64,000 nt of DNA from Ailanthus altissimus (lineage: Eukaryota; Streptophyta; Magnoliopsida; Sapindales; Simaroubaceae). The position numbers and the translations under genes are program-made. The stretch is taken from contig OX327686.1 in the NCBI GenBank assembly GCA_946807835.1, positions 16,988,001 to 17,052,000 of the forward strand. Reading direction: 5' to 3'. Below, in pieces: positions 11,478-22,882 of this stretch (within the stretch, counting starts at the first letter, position 1; each line of letters opens with the position of its first letter). The notes beneath the pieces were generated by a model. That model was not told where the DNA came from, did not search any database, and saw only the letters and a list, made by a program, of their open reading frames with translations.

Positions 11478-12462
11478 CATTCCCCCTCTCTTGAAAATAA
11501 TATTTTCTCAAATCTTTACTGGGCTCAAATACAACTTTCTTAAACTTTGAAGTTATATTTTTGATAGCATAGCAATCAACATACATCTTCCACAATCTAT
11601 TATTCTTAGGCATAAGCAATACTGGAATGACAGGATGATTCATGCTCTTACACACGTACCTCTTTTCTATGAGCTCACAAATCTGTCTTTGAAGTTCATT
11701 TGTCTCATTGTGATTACTTCTATAGGTTGTACTATTTAGAATTGAAGCTCTAGGTATAAAGTTGATTTAAGGCTTGATTCCTCTTATTAGTAGTAAAGCA
11801 TTAGGTATCTCTTCGGTAAACACATTATCAAATTCCTTTTCATCTTTTTTGGTTTACAAACTTAATGTATGCTTCGTTACCATCAACTTACCATCTACTG
11901 GATACTCCATTCCATTACTTGCATCTTTCAATGGTGGCATAGGTTTGTCATTTGACTTGATTTCAGTTTCAATGACATTGTTATCACTTAGAATCAATGC
12001 ACTTTAATTTGGAAATTGAGACGCAATATAACCTTGGCTGCCTCCCATATTTTGTCCTTTAGTTGGTTCTACTTTAAAATTAGAATTAGCTTGCTCATCT
12101 ATTTTATTCCAATCCAATTTTAAAGATGATACGAAACTAGAGTTTTGGCTATATCTTGTGAAACTCTTCCTACTTAGTTGTTTTTCTACCTTCTTTGCCA
12201 TATTCAACAATCTATCCCAAGCATCTTCATCAATGTTATTATCATACATGGTAGCACACTTATCAAGAAGTTGCACATTAAGAACTCTAGGTGTCTGCGT
12301 CTTTTATGTACTAGATTTAAATTTATCTATCCGTTTATGAACCTGCTCCATCTCTACTTCTAACATTTTCCTCATCTCACCCATTAAAGCTTCTATGAGA
12401 AACTTTGAATCAACCTCTTTCGATGTAACTTCAGAAGTATTTTTTTTCTTCTTGTTTAACAT
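11478..12462 (-). pseudogene. CRM-like chromovirus gag-pol, internally deleted (copy A)
   Basis: Minus-strand start at 12462 (MLNKKKKNTSE). A gag N-terminus (about 12462-12220) jumps by deletion to a gag C-terminal stretch with NMAKKVEKQLSRK (about 12216-12170). The start of reverse transcriptase follows (PVIPVLLMPKNNRLWKMYVD, about 11640-11580). The frame then runs straight into the last codons and polypurine tract (YYFQERGNDAK, 11500-11467). The zinc knuckle, most of RT, RNase H and integrase are gone, and stops interrupt what is left. CRM-like assignment rests on resemblance to remembered plant chromovirus gag/RT and is moderate. Confidence 0.75.
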
Positions 12463-12521
12463 GTTTGTTGTAAAACAAAGTTAGAAAAAAAAAGAACCTC
12501 GTACACTTTCTCACGTGTTTC

Positions 12522-14010
12522 TGATAAGGGCAAATTTGACATATATTTTCTCATGTTTTTATTATTGATATTTTATAGTTTTATGAGAATAGATGGCTAT
12601 TTATGTGCATTATTGTTATTTATAGAGACTTGAACAAAATTTAAAGAAAGAACGCAAAAGGAGTGAAAATAGGTACTAAAATGCAAAGTTTTCAAATTAT
12701 GAGTCCAGCGCCCCCACGCCACAAGTATTATCGCCCCAGCGCTGAAATAGTGATCGAAATAAGAAAAATGACCTACTTAAGTCGCGTCTAGCGCCCCAGC
12801 ACCGAAGAGTCACCGCGTTAGCGACGCTCCATCGCCCCAGTGCTATCAACATACCGCGCCAGCGGGGAAGCCGTTTTCATGCAGTGCCCCAGCGCCAAGA
12901 TACCACCGCTCCAGCGGTAATAGCTTTTTCACGCGTCGCCCCAGCGACAGATGCATAGCGCGCCAGCGGTAGTACGAGTCCTAGTCCGACGAGAATTAAG
13001 ATTTTCAAGCTCATATCAATCCCTATAAAAAGCCACTCGTTCCCAACCTTCAAGAATCAATCCAAGACAACCCAAGAGCACCAAGAATACAGAGCACGTG
13101 TCTTGGAGAGCAATAGGAGCTTAATTGAAGCAACTTTAGAGAGAGATACAAGACGTTCTTCGGCATCAAGAGTTCTTAGGCAGCGCAATTAAGAGGAATT
13201 CGACGTCTATATCGGTTTGCTAATAATTGTATCATGATTTATAATTATTTTTACTGCTGTTCTCTTGTAGCCATAAGTTAAACTTGTTTTCTAGGGTTAA
13301 TATTTGAACTCAATATGTGCGCTTAAATTGCCATATCTTTTTAATATTTAATAAACTTAGTCTTTTATTATTTAAATTACTTGTGTTTAATGCTTCAATA
13401 TATCTGGCCAATATATGGTGAATGAATTGATAATATTTTGATAAACTTGGAAGAGGAATCAATATATTTAGACCTAGGTAATTTGATGCATGATTGTAGA
13501 GTAACATTCAATGTTGCATATGCAAGTTTCAATTTAGGATAGGAATATACCTAATTGGCATGTATGATCAATAAGACCTAATCTTAATGAATCTTAATTT
13601 ATTACAAGTACCATAGGAATATAGGTATTTGGTAAATTAAGGTATACTTGCATGACCTTGGAAGAGGCTTGTGAATACATTAGTGTCTTGATCAATAATA
13701 AAGATTAAGGGAGTTAAATATTATAAGGTTAATCATTAGAAAAAATATTGAGGGATAGTATTAATCCTAGGTTTTCTCTACGTGCTATCATTTAAAGCTC
13801 ATTACATTGTGTTTTTGCTTTTATATTTCTTACATTCATTCATAAATTTTTATTTTTCTGAATAATTATTAGGAAGATATAATTTTAGTAATTGGTTAAA
13901 AAGAAAACATTATCCCTGTGGGTTCGACATCCAACTTATTTAGTCTCTTTATTACTTGCATACGATAGTGTATACTTGCACTTAATTTATGATATAGAAA
14001 TATCTCATCA
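12522..14010 (+). mobile_element. Solo LTR, Athila/Tat-like family, TSD GTTTC
   Basis: Runs from TGATAAGGGC to ATCTCATCA and is flanked on both sides by GTTTC (12517-12521 and 14011-14015), a perfect 5-bp target duplication. The same sequence in reverse orientation forms 33223-34658. The 3' part reads CCCTGTGGGTTCGACATCC, typical of Athila/Tat LTR ends. At 12710-12970 it holds a GC-rich cluster of GCGCCCCAGCG-like motifs in otherwise AT-rich DNA. It has no coding capacity. It lies in the 5' untranslated part of CRM-like copy A and so inserted later. Confidence 0.93.
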
Positions 14011-14015
14011 GTTTC

Positions 14016-14295
14016 ACTCAAAAATTGATTCACTCGTTTTTTTTTAAATGTAAAAAAGTAAATTTGAAATCAATAGAATCTGAATTTATTATTTTTTGGT
14101 CTCTCTCTTTTTATTTATATGTAATGACAGAACTTAAAGAATTAGATAAAATAATAGATAAGAAGAAACAAGGAAATTGATATAGGCTACAGATTTTAGT
14201 GACTAAAATAAAGTTTCTAATTTAAAAGAAAGGACAATTAATGAAAATTAAAAGAATAGTTCAAACTTGATTAGAGCCCAAAATCTGATACCAAA
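14016..14295 (-). other. CRM-like copy A 5' untranslated region with primer site
   Basis: AT-rich, non-coding. It matches the stretch before 33223 in copy B. The plus strand reads TCTGATACCA at 14284-14293, which on the minus strand is TGGTATCAGA, a tRNA-iMet primer site two bases from the LTR at 14296. Confidence 0.75.
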
Positions 14296-14478
14296 TGATG
14301 TGAACCTCACAAAAAAAAGTGAGACCTAACACTCAATGAGGTTTCTTTGCTAAGGATTGTTCTAATTCAGATTTTTAGGTAAACAAAAAATAAGAACCTT
14401 GACTCGTTATCTATAAAAGATAAAACTAGAGGTATAAAAAGATTGTAGATGCCACACTTAAGATAGATGAGAAGTTGT
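14296..14478 (-). repeat. CRM-like copy A, 5' LTR fragment
   Basis: Starts TGATGTGAACC next to the primer site and follows the LTR at 34763 for about 180 bp as far as GAGAAGTTGTG. It is then cut by an Athila integrase fragment of opposite orientation. The rest of this LTR is absent here. Confidence 0.75.
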
Positions 14479-15105
14479 GGTGGACATCTTTTCACTATTA
14501 GCCAAATACCCATTCGTAAATAAGAACATATTTTCACTATAAGCCAAATACCTTGGTACGCATATATCGTAAATTATTTGGTTTATGGTGAACCTCCATC
14601 TAACTGGAGTGTACAGGATAAGCGTATGTTCTTGGTTAAGGTATGTAATTTTTATTGGGATGATCCATATCCTTTCAAATATTTCCCTGACCAAATTATG
14701 AGACATTGCATTTTTGAAAATTGAAGTTTCTAGTGTCTTAAATTTTTTTCATAGTACTACTTGGGGCGGTTATTTTTCTATGAAAAAGACAGCCACAAAA
14801 ATTTTACAGTGTGGTATTTACCAGCCTACTTTGTTCAAAGAAACTAATAATTTTTGTCGTTCCTGTGAAAGATGTCAAAAGGTAGGTACTATATCTCGAA
14901 GACATATGATGCCTCTTAACCATATTATTGTTATTGAGATATTTGATTGTTGGGTATCGATTTTATAGGTCATTTTCCCTCATCTTTTGGCTACCTTTAC
15001 ATTATTCTAGTTGTTGACTATATATCAAAATAGGTGAAGGCTGTAGCTTGTTGTATTAATGATAACACAATTGTGGTAAAATTCTTAAAAGAAAATGTGT
15101 TATCT
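14479..15105 (+). pseudogene. Athila-type integrase fragment
   Basis: Contains WYAYIVNYLVYGEPPS (about 14555-14602), FYWDDPYPFKYFPDQI (about 14649-14696), then in a shifted frame the integrase zinc finger (HSTTWGGYF ... CRSCERCQKVG, about 14750-14890) and the catalytic-core start (HFPSSFGYLYIILVVDY, about 14970-15020). These are characteristic of Athila-lineage integrase. At the left edge a ~46-bp segment with TTTTCACTATTAGCCAAATACC is tandemly duplicated. The fragment has no LTR of its own, has a frameshift near 14705 and stops, and joins CRM-like sequence of opposite orientation at both ends. It is not part of the Athila element at 18363-31769, which has no integrase. Confidence 0.8.
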
Positions 15106-18100
15106 AGGAACACCTATGAGCTTCTCTAACAAGCAATTGATGCAATGAACAATGAGGCACACATAACTTATTTTCTTTGAACAAAAATCCATTATGCCTA
15201 AAGAATTTTTCAAATGCCTCTTTTTCACATGCATTGAATACATTACAAAAATTAGAATCATTAATATTCAAGTCTTTAATATAGTCCAAACCTAATAATT
15301 TTGCATCAAAAGTAGAAAGTAAGGCATACTTTTGAGATATTGCATCTGCCATAACTTTTTTCTTACCTTGCTTGTACTTGATCACATAAGGAAATGTTTC
15401 AATGAACTCTACCTTTGTTCAGCTTGTGTTGACCCTTTAAATGCTTCAATGATTTATGATTCGTATGAATCATAAATTCTTTCGGCTAAAGATAATGCTG
15501 CAAAGTTTTTAATGCCCTAAATAATGCATACATCTCTTTATAATATGTAGGGTAATTCAAGGCTACCTCATTTATCTTTTAACTAAAATATGCAATGGGA
15601 CATCCTTCTTGCATAATCACAACTCTAATCTTTATTCTTGAAGTATCACATTTAATTTCAAAAGTTTTAGTAAAGTTAGGCAAAGCAAGTAAAGGTGCAT
15701 TAGTTAATTTTTCCTTCATTAAATTAAATGCCTTTTGTTGCTCATCACCCCACTTAAAGGTACAACTATGCTACTAAAATCTTTCACAAATCTCTTATAA
15801 AAGATAGCCAAACTATGAAAACTTCTAACATGACCCATTCTTGCAGGTTTCAACCAATATTCAATTGCCTTAATTTTTCTTCATCTACCTCAATTAATTT
15901 AGCACTAACAACAAATCCGAGAAATACAAGCTTATCAGTGCAAAAGGTACACTTTTTAAGGTTAGCAAACAACTTTTCTTTCCTCAAGACATCTAAAACA
16001 AGTTTTAAATGTTCAACATTTTTATCTAATTTTTTACTATAAATTAGAATGTCATCAAAGTATACAATCACAAATTTTTCCAATAAAAACAAACAAAATA
16101 TGATTCATTAATCTCTTGAAAGTACTAGGTACATTGGTTAATACAAATGATATAACTAACCACTCACATGAACTATATTTTATTTTAAATGCAGTTTTTC
16201 ATTCATCATATTCTCTCGTCTTGATTTAATGATTGCCACTCTTGAGATCAATTTTAAAAAAAGCATATGAACCATGCAATTTATCAAGCATATATTGCCT
16301 CTCTTGAGATCAATTTAAAAAAAAGCATATGAACCATGCAATTTATCAAGCATATAATCTAATTTAGGAATTGAATGTCTATACTTTACAGTGATATTAT
16401 TGATGGCATGACAATCAATATACATCTTCTACGACCTATCCTTCTCAGGTACAAGCAATACTGAACCATACAAGGCCTTATGCTTTCACCTATATACCAA
16501 TTCTTCATGAGCTCACTAACCTGCATTTGAAGTTCCTTTATCTCCTCTAGATTGCTTCTATATGCTGCCCTATTTAGAATTTATGCTTTGGGTATAAAGT
16601 CAATTTGATGCTTGGTTTTCCTTATTGGTGGTAAACCATTAGATATTTCTTTGGAAAACACATCATTAAATTTCTATAAAAGTAAAACAAAAACACTAGG
16701 CAAAGAAGGGTTAAGTACTAAAACAAGCCTCTTTGAACAAAAGTATAATCATAGACTGATTTAAAAATAAATCTTTTTTGATTTCACTCTCCTTTGTATA
16801 GAAATTTAGTTGTTTTCTTTATTTTCTTTTCTTACTAACCAAAATATCATTTTCTTTTTCACTTTCTTTTTCTCTCCTTTTAGTTTTAGTCTTTCTTGCT
16901 TTTGAACTCTCACTCTTTTTTTATTCATTTCACTGCCTTTTTTTAACCTCACTTGATCTTCATACACTTCTTTTAAGGTTAAATATACAAGAGTAATTAA
17001 TTTTCTACTAAGTATAAAAGAGTATCTATTGGTGTAACCATCATGAATTACATGTATATCATAATGCCATGGTTGCCTTAAATGAATATGCCCCACATGC
17101 ATTGGCACAACATCACACAAAATCTCATCTTTGTACTTTCCAATTGAGAATGAGATAAACACTTATTTATTTACTTTAACTTTTCCATAATCATTCAACT
17201 ATTGTAACTTATACGACCTAAGATGTTCAAAGTTATCAAATTCAATTTTTCAAACAAACAGTTCTAGCCACATTAGTACAACTCCCAAATTAATAATTAT
17301 GCTACATACTTTATCATTGATATAGCATCTAGTATGAAAAATATTATCATGTTATATACCTTCTAATCTTCTTTGATTTGCACACTAAGAGCTCTCTTTG
17401 AAACTAAAAGCTCTCTATCAATTGGATATTCAATGTCACTTGCATCCTTTAAAAGTGGCATGGACTCTTTTGTTTGGGTATTGTGAACTATATGATTTAT
17501 TCATAAACACTTAAGACACTTGATATCTCTATTTCTAGAAAGTTGAGAATTATATTTACCTTTGTTTGGTGTGCCTCCATCTTTGTTACTTTTGGAGATT
17601 TTGGCCTTAAGCTTGAATATAGGCTTTTCATTCTTTTTATTCTAATTCAGCTTCTAAGAAGACGAGGAACCTGAGTTCTAGCCAATTCTTGTGGAACTCT
17701 TTATTTTGAGTTGTCTTTCTACCTTTATTGCCATATGCACCATGTCTTCCAATTCTACATAATGCTGCAATTCTATCATATTAGCAATTTCATGATTCAA
17801 ACATTGTAAGATTTTGGCCACAGTTGCCTCTCGATCTTTCTCAACATTAGCTCAAATCATGGCTATCTGCATTTCTTTGTGGTATTCTTTAACACTTCTC
17901 AAACCTTGAGTAAGGCTTTGTACCATTTGGTACAAATTTTTATAATAATGATTATGGTCAAATCACTTCCTCATAAGAACTTTCATCTCTTCCTATGTCT
18001 CAATGGGCCCTTCATGATTTCTTCACCGATTTAAAACTAACCGATTCCACCAAATCATTGCATAATTAATGAATTCAATGGTAGTTAACTTTACTTTCAT

Positions 18101-18362
18101 TTCCTTATAGTAGTTATGATAATAAAAAACTAGCTCCACCTTTATTTTCTACTCCAATTAAGTATCAGGATCACTTTTACCTTGGAAAGAATGACTCTTT
18201 AATTTAATATTACCCAACTCATAATCACCTCTATCTTCACATCTTGCTCTATCTTGTCTACCTCCTCTACCATGCACAAATCTATCTATATTGACAATAG
18301 TGTCTTCGTCATCATTATCCCACTTATCTTCATCAATGCCATCATCATTCATGGTAGCACGT
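15104..18362 (-). pseudogene. CRM-like chromovirus gag-pol, 3' truncated (copy B)
   Basis: Reading down the minus strand from 18362: gag with RGDYELGNIKLKSHSFQGKSDPDT-like sequence (about 18240-18158) and the rest of gag to about 17700; a degraded knuckle near 17500; a weak protease zone (about 16850-17400); RT with YFDDILIYSKKLDK (about 16062-16020) and LFANLKKCTFCTDKLVFLGF; RNase H (about 15850-15390, SLKHLKG near 15440); and the N-terminal integrase region (about 15330-15104, LCVPHCSLHQLLVREAH). The integrase core and 3' end are missing where the Athila fragment begins. Many stops and shifts. The gag is cut at 18362 by the Athila insertion and continues at 31770. Confidence 0.85.
16233..16356. 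repeat. 62-bp tandem duplication in CRM-like pol
   Basis: Two adjacent 62-bp units, each beginning TTGCC(A/T)CTCTTGAGATC and ending AAGCATATA. They differ mainly in one base near the start and the length of an A run. It duplicates part of RT and probably arose by slippage. Confidence 0.85.
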
Positions 18363-19791
18363 TGATGTCTAATTTAATAACCTAGCACAAGTGCAAGATT
18401 TTCGTACCAAGTAATATAGGACTAAGTCTAGATTATCGATCCCATAGAGATTATTGTTTCTCTTTCTTCAATTGATTACTAAAATTACTCTATTTTACCT
18501 TTATCTAGATTAGCTTATGAGATGGAGGTTAACTAACTAAATCACTGCTATCGAATTAAACCTAATTAAAATATCACAAGTACTCGGAGATAGAATTCAC
18601 TAATTTGATAAGTAATCTAGGGTATCAACGTATCCCCTAGTGGTTCATTGACTCCATTATCCCCTTAGTTATTCCCTTATTATCAATTGATCAACTAGAC
18701 ACTGATTTTCTCATAAGCTTCTGTTGATAGTCGAATGATAATATCACACCCTAACAATTACCTATATGTCTATGGTAATCCAAAAAAAGTGCAACTCATT
18801 AAGAATAATTCTAATCAAATCATACGTGCTGTCTAGGTATATTTCTATCCTAGATAGAACTCATAGATATTACTCTACGATCACGTATCAATCTACCATA
18901 GGCTAAAAACATGCATCATTTTGTCAAAGTTATCATGGTTCCTAAGCAATCAAAATAGTAATCAAGTATAATGAAAGCATTAAGCATAGATAGATAGAAT
19001 CAGTTAAGGGATAAAAGTTCATAACTAAGAGTTTAAAAGAGTCAATTACATACTAGGTTCAAGAACGTCTAACCCTAGATCAAAAGTATTTAGCTCATGT
19101 TCAAAACAAGAATATTAAAGCAAAAGTATAAAAATATCATGAACAAAATCATCTCTTAAAATTAAAGAAGAAAATAGCATAAGTAATGCCCTGAGTTATT
19201 TTTTTCCTCTTGTTTTGATTGCCCAAGAGTTGATTCTTCAATCTTCAATAAATTCACTTTAATCTCTTTGCTTGAATGTGTATTCATTACTTGCGTTTTT
19301 CTCCTTGCTAAGTCTCTCTATTTTTGCCTCAAAATAGTGTTTCTGTTGTTATGAGAAACCCTAGGCATGAGGAGCTTCGAATCCACCCCAAATAGGAGAG
19401 TTGAGAGGAGTATTTAAGCATCCGTATGGGCAGCGCGACATTGGGGGCTCAGCGCTACGGCACTGGGCACGAGCACCAGGTCTGTCAAGATATCGATGAG
19501 TGTCGCGGTGCTGGGTACTGAGCATCGTAACACTCACTTACTGATCTGGGCGCTATGGCGGCTAGCCCTTGGCACTGCGGCGCCTAGCCACTTGCTGTTC
19601 TACTTTTATAGTTTGAGCGTAACTTCTTCGTTTGATGTTCGATTTGCCTCCCGTTTGCTCTTATATATCACATTTTCCATTGTACATCTATTTATGATTG
19701 GAAAACACAATTAAATAGTTAAATACTTATGATTTTGAGAAAAATACAAAAATTAGGTACAAATCATACTAGTGCTTTTATGCCCCTATCA
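18363..19791 (-). repeat. Athila element 3' LTR
   Basis: Plus strand runs TGATGTCTAATT ... GCCCCTATCA; on the minus strand it opens TGATAGGGGC. It pairs with 30363-31769. A GC-rich block (about 19430-19590) of GCGCT/GGGCGCT-like motifs stands out from AT-rich surroundings. Short ORFs in it are not conserved as protein. Confidence 0.92.
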
Positions 19792-21640
19792 AATACTCCC
19801 AAACTTAAGACTTTGTTCCTACTCAAGCAAAATAAAGAAAAATATTCACAACTTATTCATGACTCAAAAATAAAAAATAAAAAAAAGTTTTGGTTGATTA
19901 AACAATCATCATTATAGTCTCAAATTAAGGCTATTAAAAATAGCAAAAGGCTTTTCAGAAATCAATAAACAACTTTCAAAAATTCTTATACCATTGATCA
20001 TGTACTTCATTCTCCCTTATAAATGATCACTTGTGCATGTGTGTAATAAGCAAGTAATTAGTTAAATAGAATATAGATTTACTCAATACTTAAGCAATGC
20101 ATAAATATGATATATTGGCATATTTTCAATTATAACACTACCATAAGCTTGCTTTTTATAATACTATCCACTAATGTAGAAATACACATCTTTATGGATC
20201 TATTTAGGACTTTATTTAGCTTGTAATGTAAAGCTAAGGTAAAGTGGGTTATAAAGATATATATAAAGCGCAAATCACACCATTAATACTTAAACTTTAC
20301 TTAGAAACCTCTTGATTCATTCTCCTCCTTGATTATTCATCTCTTCCTCTAAACTTATGTTATTCCCATTTTTCTTTTAATCAATTTTACAAAGCAATTC
20401 TTTATTTTTCTTAACCTGGGGGTATTATGCATTTAAATAATTTTTTTTATGTACCCTCAAACTTAGAATGATATGCACCTTCAAGACTTATTACTTTTCA
20501 TTGCAGTACCCTTCTTTCATACATCTACAACTTTCTTCATTTTAATAATATTTCTAAATAAACTCAAGGTTTATAGTAATACCGGTAGATTTTAGGATAA
20601 GTAAACTCAAAGGCTTTAAGTTTGAAATGTGGTTAAACAGAAAAATAAATATGGGTAATTAGGCTCAAATAGAGTGACTAGGGATAAATATACATATAAG
20701 GTAGGTTAGAAAATGCTCAATCAGTCTAAAGATGGCCTAATGTCATTTTCATAAGCATGTGAATTCTAGGATTTCGCCTCAAGTAGTAATCAAGTAAATT
20801 CTAGAGTATTGGTTTTCGAGACTGGTGTACTACTTAAGAAAAAAGTATTTCTAAGCAAAAAATTCAATTAATACATGCTTATTTTAATGTGCTCAAGAAT
20901 AAGTGATCAAAAATAGGTTTGAATTCAGTGCAAGAATCATGATACAAGTATCTTAAGCATCTATTATTTCTTAAAGACTTGTGAGAATAAATTCAGCCAA
21001 TATTTTATTTCTTATCATGGACTAATGATTATCATCACAACCAAAACTTAACAACTTAAAAAACAAATTTACTCCACAAGACAACCAACCAATATAAGTA
21101 GCAAAATAAACACAATAAAGTGTGTTTCTCACCCCTAAACTTAAATTAGACATTGTCCTTAATGTCTAAAAAAATTAAATTTAAAAGTAAGAGAAACTCT
21201 CTTAGTAATTGAAGTTGCGGCAATGTAGCAGTGTTGTCTTATTGGTTGGACTACAGTGTTCTTTTGCTTCTAACACTTACAATTGCTTATGCTACTTTTT
21301 TGAATGCTTGACTTGCTGATTTTATTCCTAAAAAAAAAAAAGAAACTAACATAATTAAAACTGAAAATAAACTAATAAAAATAAATATTTGCTTGGGTTG
21401 CCTCCCAATAAGTGCTTGATTTAACGTCACCGACTTGATGGGGATCTTTCTACTCTTTATGAAGGATAAACGTTAATAGTAGAAGCATCTTTGTATGTGA
21501 GCTTGCTGGGTTTCTACACTTTTGGCTTCCACATTCTTGCACTTAGACCTTGGGAAACAACTTGTTCTTCTTTCTTGTGCTTATCTAGAAAGACTTGAAT
21601 CTTAGACCGGTGAAATATTTCTCTTGTGGCCTTTTCTTCT
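19792..21640 (-). other. Athila 3' non-coding region with conserved GGGAGGCAACCC motif
   Basis: No supported gene in 1.85 kb. Just inside the LTR the minus strand reads TTTGGGAGTATT (about 19792-19805), a probable polypurine tract. At about 21402-21440 the minus strand contains GACGTTAAATCAAGCACTT followed by ATTGGGAGGCAACCC, a motif I know as strongly conserved after pol in Athila/Calypso-type elements. Its closeness to the protease end shows how much pol is missing. The rest is AT-rich with many stops. Confidence 0.7.
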
Positions 21641-22200
21641 ATCCTCCCATCGAACTGCTACTTTTTCTTCTTCTTTCTTATCCTTCTATGTCCTAACATA
21701 TTCTTTTTAATGTAAAGGTTTAATATCTCCATGTCTTTGAATTCTTTAGTGTTTAGGTACACCACATCAATGTTACAACCGTCTTCACCTTCAGTTGGCA
21801 ACTTAATTTCCTTGAAGACTTTAAATGTTGCAGTGTCATCTTGTATCCTCATGGTCATCTACCATTTTTGAACATCAATGATCGTATATCCTGTGGCTAA
21901 GAACGGTCTTCCAAAGATGATAGAGATCTCTTTATCTTCTTCCATGTCTAAAATAATAAAATCGGTGGGGAAGATGAATTTATCCACCTTTACTAGCACT
22001 TCCTCAATAATTCCCTTCGGGTAGGCGAGAGAGTGATCAACAAGTTGAAGTGTGATATTGACCGGCTTTGCTTCTCTCAAACCTAGCTTGTTGTAGATTG
22101 AAAGGAGTATGAGATTAATGATTGTTCCTAGATCGTATATAGCTCTACCAAGATCATAATTGCCAATAGAGCACAGTATGGTAAATCTTCTGGGATATTT
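21640..22200 (-). pseudogene. Athila aspartic protease, decayed
   Basis: Minus strand: IYDLGTIINLI (about 22150-22115, where DTGAS is expected in an active protease), then LREAKPVNITLQLVDHSLAYP, EEVLVKVDKFIFPTDFIILD, IIFGRPFLATG and TIIDVQKW (22085-21859), followed after a stop by MTMRIQDDTATFKVFKEI. Order and motifs match the protease that follows gag in Athila elements. The catalytic motif is altered (D-L-G-T) and the frame is broken, so it should be inactive. The sequence reaches the post-pol motif at ~21440 with no RT between. Confidence 0.85.
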
Positions 22201-22882
22201 AAGCTTAGAAGGTAGCTTTTTCTAGAGAATAGTGCTACACTCTTCTGTCAATACCACTGTCTCATAATCCTCCAGTTTTGTCTTCTTGACAAGGCTGTTC
22301 TTCATGAACTTGACGTAATTAGGCATTTGTTTAAGTGCATCTGCAAAAGAGAGATTAATATGTAATTTCTTAAAAACATCAAGAAATTTAGAGAATTGCT
22401 TATCTAATCTCTTATTTTACAGCCTCTGTGGAAATGGTGGAGGAGCTGTGAATGACTGCCAAGGCTGTTTGTACACATTTTCTGCACTTGTACGCTGTCC
22501 ATCTTTCTTTTCGACACTTTCAGGATTTCCTTACTGCAATTTTTTAGTTTTAGCACTTGTATTGCACCTCTGTAACCTTTAAGGAAAAGGAATAGGTAGT
22601 CTACATGGTTGCACATTTTTTTGTTGATCAACCCTATCATTTTCCTTCATCTTTGGAAGTGGTGTTGGTAGTGTGTCAATATTTAAGATCTTACCACTTT
22701 GTATTGATGGCTTGGCATTGCTCTACACTTCCTTTTGGATTAGCTTCAGTGTTGCTTGGTAAAGTCCCTTAAGGTTGATTATTTAATGCTGCAGCAAGTT
22801 GCCCTATTTAACTCTCTAGAGTTTTCAAAGATATAGAGTAGTTTTGTAGAATAGCATCATTCGACTTCATATACTGCATAAA
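22200..22882 (-). pseudogene. Athila gag C-terminal part
   Basis: Minus strand contains LESIGQLAAALNN-like and GTLPSNTEANPK (about 22830-22740), the familiar Athila gag sequence before the protease. It has several stops. It continues the gag at 26264-27330 and is separated from it by the Tekay LTR complex, which inserted with an ATAAA duplication. Confidence 0.8.
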
